A DNA stretch of 59,815 nucleotides from Candidatus Faecousia excrementipullorum (GTDB taxonomy: Bacteria > Bacillota > Clostridia > Oscillospirales > Oscillospiraceae), in the NCBI GenBank assembly GCA_018712825.1, contig DVGG01000032.1, forward strand, positions 1 through 59,815. The letters are read 5' to 3'. Positions 57,918-59,815 of the stretch are shown in pieces. The stretch's first letter is position 1, and every line of letters starts with the position of its first letter. Position numbers and translations under genes: made by a program. The notes beneath the pieces are model-generated. The model did no database searches. It was not told the DNA's origin and saw only the letters and a program-made list of their open reading frames with translations.

Positions 57918-58658
57918 TCATACCTGGTCTTTGGGGCGTTTGTATCTTCCCCGGGGCTCCCAGGCGGGCAGCGGATAGCGCTGCATGGCACCAAAAATCC
58001 GCTCCTTCAAATCCGGATAGGTTTTGGACAGGCTGTATACCAACTCCTTCACCTCTTCCCGCTTGGTATGCTTATCCACCGGGCAGCGATTTGTCAGCAC
58101 CGGCAGCTTTGCCCGGGCTGCGAAGTTATCAATCGTAACTTCGTGGATGTATAGCATAGGCCGGATTTGGGTAATTCCGGTTCTGTCCAGTTCCGTAACC
58201 GGCTGAAAGCAGCTGATACGCCCTTCAAAAAGCAGTGACATCACAAAAGTCTCCACAGCATCGTCGTAGTGGTGACCCAATGCCAGCTTATTGTATCCCA
58301 TGTCCAGGATTGCCTGGTTCAGCGCTCCCCTGCGCATTTTTGCGCACATAGAGCAAGGATTCTTCTCTTTCCGGTAGTCAAAGATAATGGGGCCGATTTC
58401 CGTTCTCACAATCCGCAGGGGCACATCCAGCTCCCGACACAGATTCTCAATGCCAGAATAGTCCATCCCCAACCCCATATCAATGGTAATGGCTCCCAGC
58501 TCAAAGGGAATATGATTGTATTTTCGCAATTCTGCCAAAAAAACCAACAGTGCCAGAGAGTCTTTTCCGCCGGACACCCCAACGGCAATTTTATCCCCGG
58601 ATTCAATCATATGATAATCTTCCACACAACGGCGGACAAGGCCAACCAACTTCTGCAT
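57918..58658 (-). CDS. tRNA 2-thiocytidine synthetase-like protein TtcA
   Basis: A 246-residue PP-loop ATPase that thiolates C32 of tRNA or a related base. The PP-loop is VGVSGGKDSLAL near residue 30; a CSMCAKMRRGAL motif near residue 112 and the Cys in LTNRCPVDKH near residue 198 would bind a 4Fe-4S cluster as in TtcA. The start is ATG 58658 with GGAGGAA upstream; a longer frame to 58733 lies in the intergenic region. It is divergent to rplM. Confidence 0.85.
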   Translation of the reverse strand: MQKLVGLVRRCVEDYHMIESGDKIAVGVSGGKDSLALLVFLAELRKYNHIPFELGAITIDMGLGMDYSGIENLCRELDVPLRIVRTEIGPIIFDYRKEKNPCSMCAKMRRGALNQAILDMGYNKLALGHHYDDAVETFVMSLLFEGRISCFQPVTELDRTGITQIRPMLYIHEVTIDNFAARAKLPVLTNRCPVDKHTKREEVKELVYSLSKTYPDLKERIFGAMQRYPLPAWEPRGRYKRPKDQV

Positions 58659-58777
58659 AGGCACAATTCCTCCAATTTTTATAGAAAAATAGCAAGCGAG
58701 AAAACGAGAGTATATCAGAGGATTTAAGAGCATTTACGAGTTTATATTTGGTTTCATAAATTTCCCTCAAAAACCAA

Positions 58778-58806
58778 TTGACATTTTTTCAATCCTGTGA
58801 TATAAA
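58778..58806 (+). promoter_or_regulatory. Promoter of rplM-rpsI
   Basis: TTGACA (58778-58783) and TATAAA (58801-58806) are 17 bases apart, with TG one base before the -10. Confidence 0.85.
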
Positions 58807-58819
58807 AATCAAGCGTTTT

Positions 58820-58839
58820 GCAGACATTGTAATGCCTGC
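58820..58839 (+). promoter_or_regulatory. Leader hairpin upstream of rplM
   Basis: GCAG-CATT (58820-58829) and AATG-CTGC (58830-58839) form a hairpin with small bulges in the mRNA leader. Firmicutes often carry an L13-binding leader hairpin here that lets L13 repress its own operon; this identity is tentative. Confidence 0.4.
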
Positions 58840-58884
58840 GCATGAATTTGTCAAAATATTTTAACCTAATTGGAGGAACGCATA

Positions 58885-59316
58885 ATGTCCACTACTTTAG
58901 CAAAGAAGGAGACCCTGGAGCGCAAGTGGTATGTTCTGGATGCCGCCGGCAAGCCCCTGGGCCGTACCGCTGTCATCGCTGCTAACCTGCTGCGGGGCAA
59001 GCACAAGGTTGATTTCACTCCCAATGTTGACTGCGGTGACTATGTCATCATCATCAACACCGACAAGGCCATTCTCACCGGCAAGAAGGCTGAGCAGAAG
59101 ATCTACTACCGGGTATCCGGCTGGATCGGCGGTCTGAAGGAGACCAAGGCTCGCATCATGATGGAGAAGCGGTCTGACTACGCCATGGAGCTGGCTGTCA
59201 AGGGCATGCTGCCCAAGAATTCCCTGGGCCGTACCAGCATGACCCGTCTGCATCTGTACAAGGGTAATGAGCATCCTCACGCTGCCCAGAAGCCCGAAGC
59301 CTGGACCCTGGACTGA
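58885..59316 (+). CDS. rplM: 50S ribosomal protein L13
   Basis: A 143-residue ribosomal protein of the large subunit, assembled early on 23S rRNA. ERKWYVLDAAGKPLGRTA, the NVDCGDYVIIIN core, YYRVSGWIGGLKETKA and the MLPKNSLGRT-like C-terminal block are diagnostic. The start is ATG 58885, 8 bases after GGAGG; ATG 58870 lies on the ribosome-binding site. It is co-transcribed with rpsI, 17 bases downstream. Confidence 0.98.
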   Translation: MSTTLAKKETLERKWYVLDAAGKPLGRTAVIAANLLRGKHKVDFTPNVDCGDYVIIINTDKAILTGKKAEQKIYYRVSGWIGGLKETKARIMMEKRSDYAMELAVKGMLPKNSLGRTSMTRLHLYKGNEHPHAAQKPEAWTLD

Positions 59317-59333
59317 TTTGGAGGTAATCGATT

Positions 59334-59738
59334 ATGTACGAGAGCAAGAAGAAGTATCATTACGGCACCGGCCGTCGTAAGTCCTCCGTTGCCCGTGTTC
59401 GTGTATACGAGAACGGCACCGGTTCCATCATTGTCAATGGCCGCGACATCGACGAGTACTTTGGCCTGGACACCCTGAAGCTCATTGTCCGTCAGCCCCT
59501 GGTTTCCACCGGCATGGTTGACAGAGTGGATGTGGTTGTCAATGTGGCTGGCGGCGGCGTTTCCGGCCAGGCCGGCGCTATCCGTCACGGCATCTCCCGT
59601 GCCCTGCTGACTCTGAACCCCGAATTCCGCGGCTCCCTGAAGGCCTCCGGCTTCCTGACCCGCGACCCCAGAATGAAGGAAAGAAAGAAGTACGGCCTCA
59701 AGGCTGCCCGTCGCGCTCCGCAGTTCAGCAAGCGCTAA
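59334..59738 (+). CDS. rpsI: 30S ribosomal protein S9
   Basis: A 134-residue ribosomal protein of the small-subunit head, whose basic C-terminal tail reaches the P-site t[32 protein letters not shown] and the ending [16 protein letters not shown] are diagnostic. It is the second gene after rplM, with the usual strong GGAGG site. Confidence 0.98.
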   Translation: MYESKKKYHYGTGRRKSSVARVRVYENGTGSIIVNGRDIDEYFGLDTLKLIVRQPLVSTGMVDRVDVVVNVAGGGVSGQAGAIRHGISRALLTLNPEFRGSLKASGFLTRDPRMKERKKYGLKAARRAPQFSKR

Positions 59739-59756
59739 ACTTTATCAAAAGTGGTC

Positions 59757-59795
59757 AAAAACCCCGGAACTACGCGGTTTCCGGGGTTTTTCCTT
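59757..59795 (+). terminator. Terminator of rplM-rpsI
   Basis: AACCCCGGAA (59760-59769) pairs with TTCCGGGGTT (59779-59788) around a GC-rich loop, followed by TTTCC. It lies 20 bases after the rpsI stop codon. Confidence 0.92.
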
Positions 59796-59815
59796 TTCAA
59801 ATGGTTTGACGCAAT

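Overview
The window reads as a chromosomal segment of a spore-forming, anaerobic Gram-positive of the class Clostridia, most likely an Oscillospiraceae/Ruminococcaceae-type gut bacterium of moderate GC. Reasons: strong AGGAGG ribosome-binding sites, near-consensus sigma-A promoters, spore-type genes (a SpoIID-like protein with peptidoglycan-binding repeats, a TepA-like serine protease, a sigma-G-like promoter), PadR and EFR1-ferredoxin genes, a PyrD/PyrK dihydroorotate dehydrogenase and a stand-alone AICAR transformylase. The assignment is inference; no rRNA is present.

Layout. 0.2-2.4 kb: HAD hydrolase, smpB, cyclophilin and the tmRNA gene, so both trans-translation partners sit together. 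2.4-9.9 kb (minus strand): one starch/maltodextrin operon from a strong promoter with LacI-type operator sequences, encoding a membrane-anchored triple starch-binding protein, a lipoprotein binding protein, two ABC permeases, a cytoplasmic GH13 enzyme and a LacI repressor. 9.9-12.5 kb: an XRE membrane regulator with an overlapping 48-residue membrane peptide, then an ABC exporter with its own regulator. 12.6-14.2 kb: an IS110-family element with a candidate bridge-RNA region and an 11-bp repeat at both sides. 14.3-16.3 kb: a very small transcription unit, a PadR regulator, the remnant of a flavodoxin-like gene and an EFR1 flavodoxin/ferredoxin. 16.3-18.5 kb: MoxR-type AAA ATPase plus VWA protein.

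19.3-26.3 kb (minus): serA, serC, an iPGM-family enzyme, pyruvate kinase and asparagine synthase, linking lower glycolysis to serine and asparagine. 26.4-29.1 kb (plus): four small or modular genes that look spore-related. 29.2-35.3 kb: pgsA-like gene, coiled-coil protein, FtsK/SpoIIIE, UppP-like and TepA-like proteins.

35.4-46.9 kb (minus): a nine-gene purine operon, purE-purC-purF-purM-purN-purO-like-AICARFT-purD-purL, led by a ZTP riboswitch joined to an intrinsic terminator. It carries a PurF without the N-terminal catalytic cysteine and a split version of PurH. 46.9-55.6 kb (minus): the pyrimidine operon pyrC-carB-pyrK-pyrD-pyrF-pyrE-pyrB, without carA, and with PyrB fused to only the zinc module of PyrI. 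55.5-58.7 kb: a doubly frameshifted M23 peptidase, dusB, a small membrane protein and a TtcA-type thiolase. 58.8 kb to the end: rplM-rpsI with a leader hairpin and terminator.

The items most worth following up are the ZTP-controlled purine operon with its atypical enzymes, the PyrB-zinc fusion, the IS110 element with its putative bridge RNA, the membrane-anchored starch-binding repeat protein, the small peptide unit after the insertion element, and two genes that appear to start at CTG. I found no CRISPR array, tRNA, rRNA or prophage.
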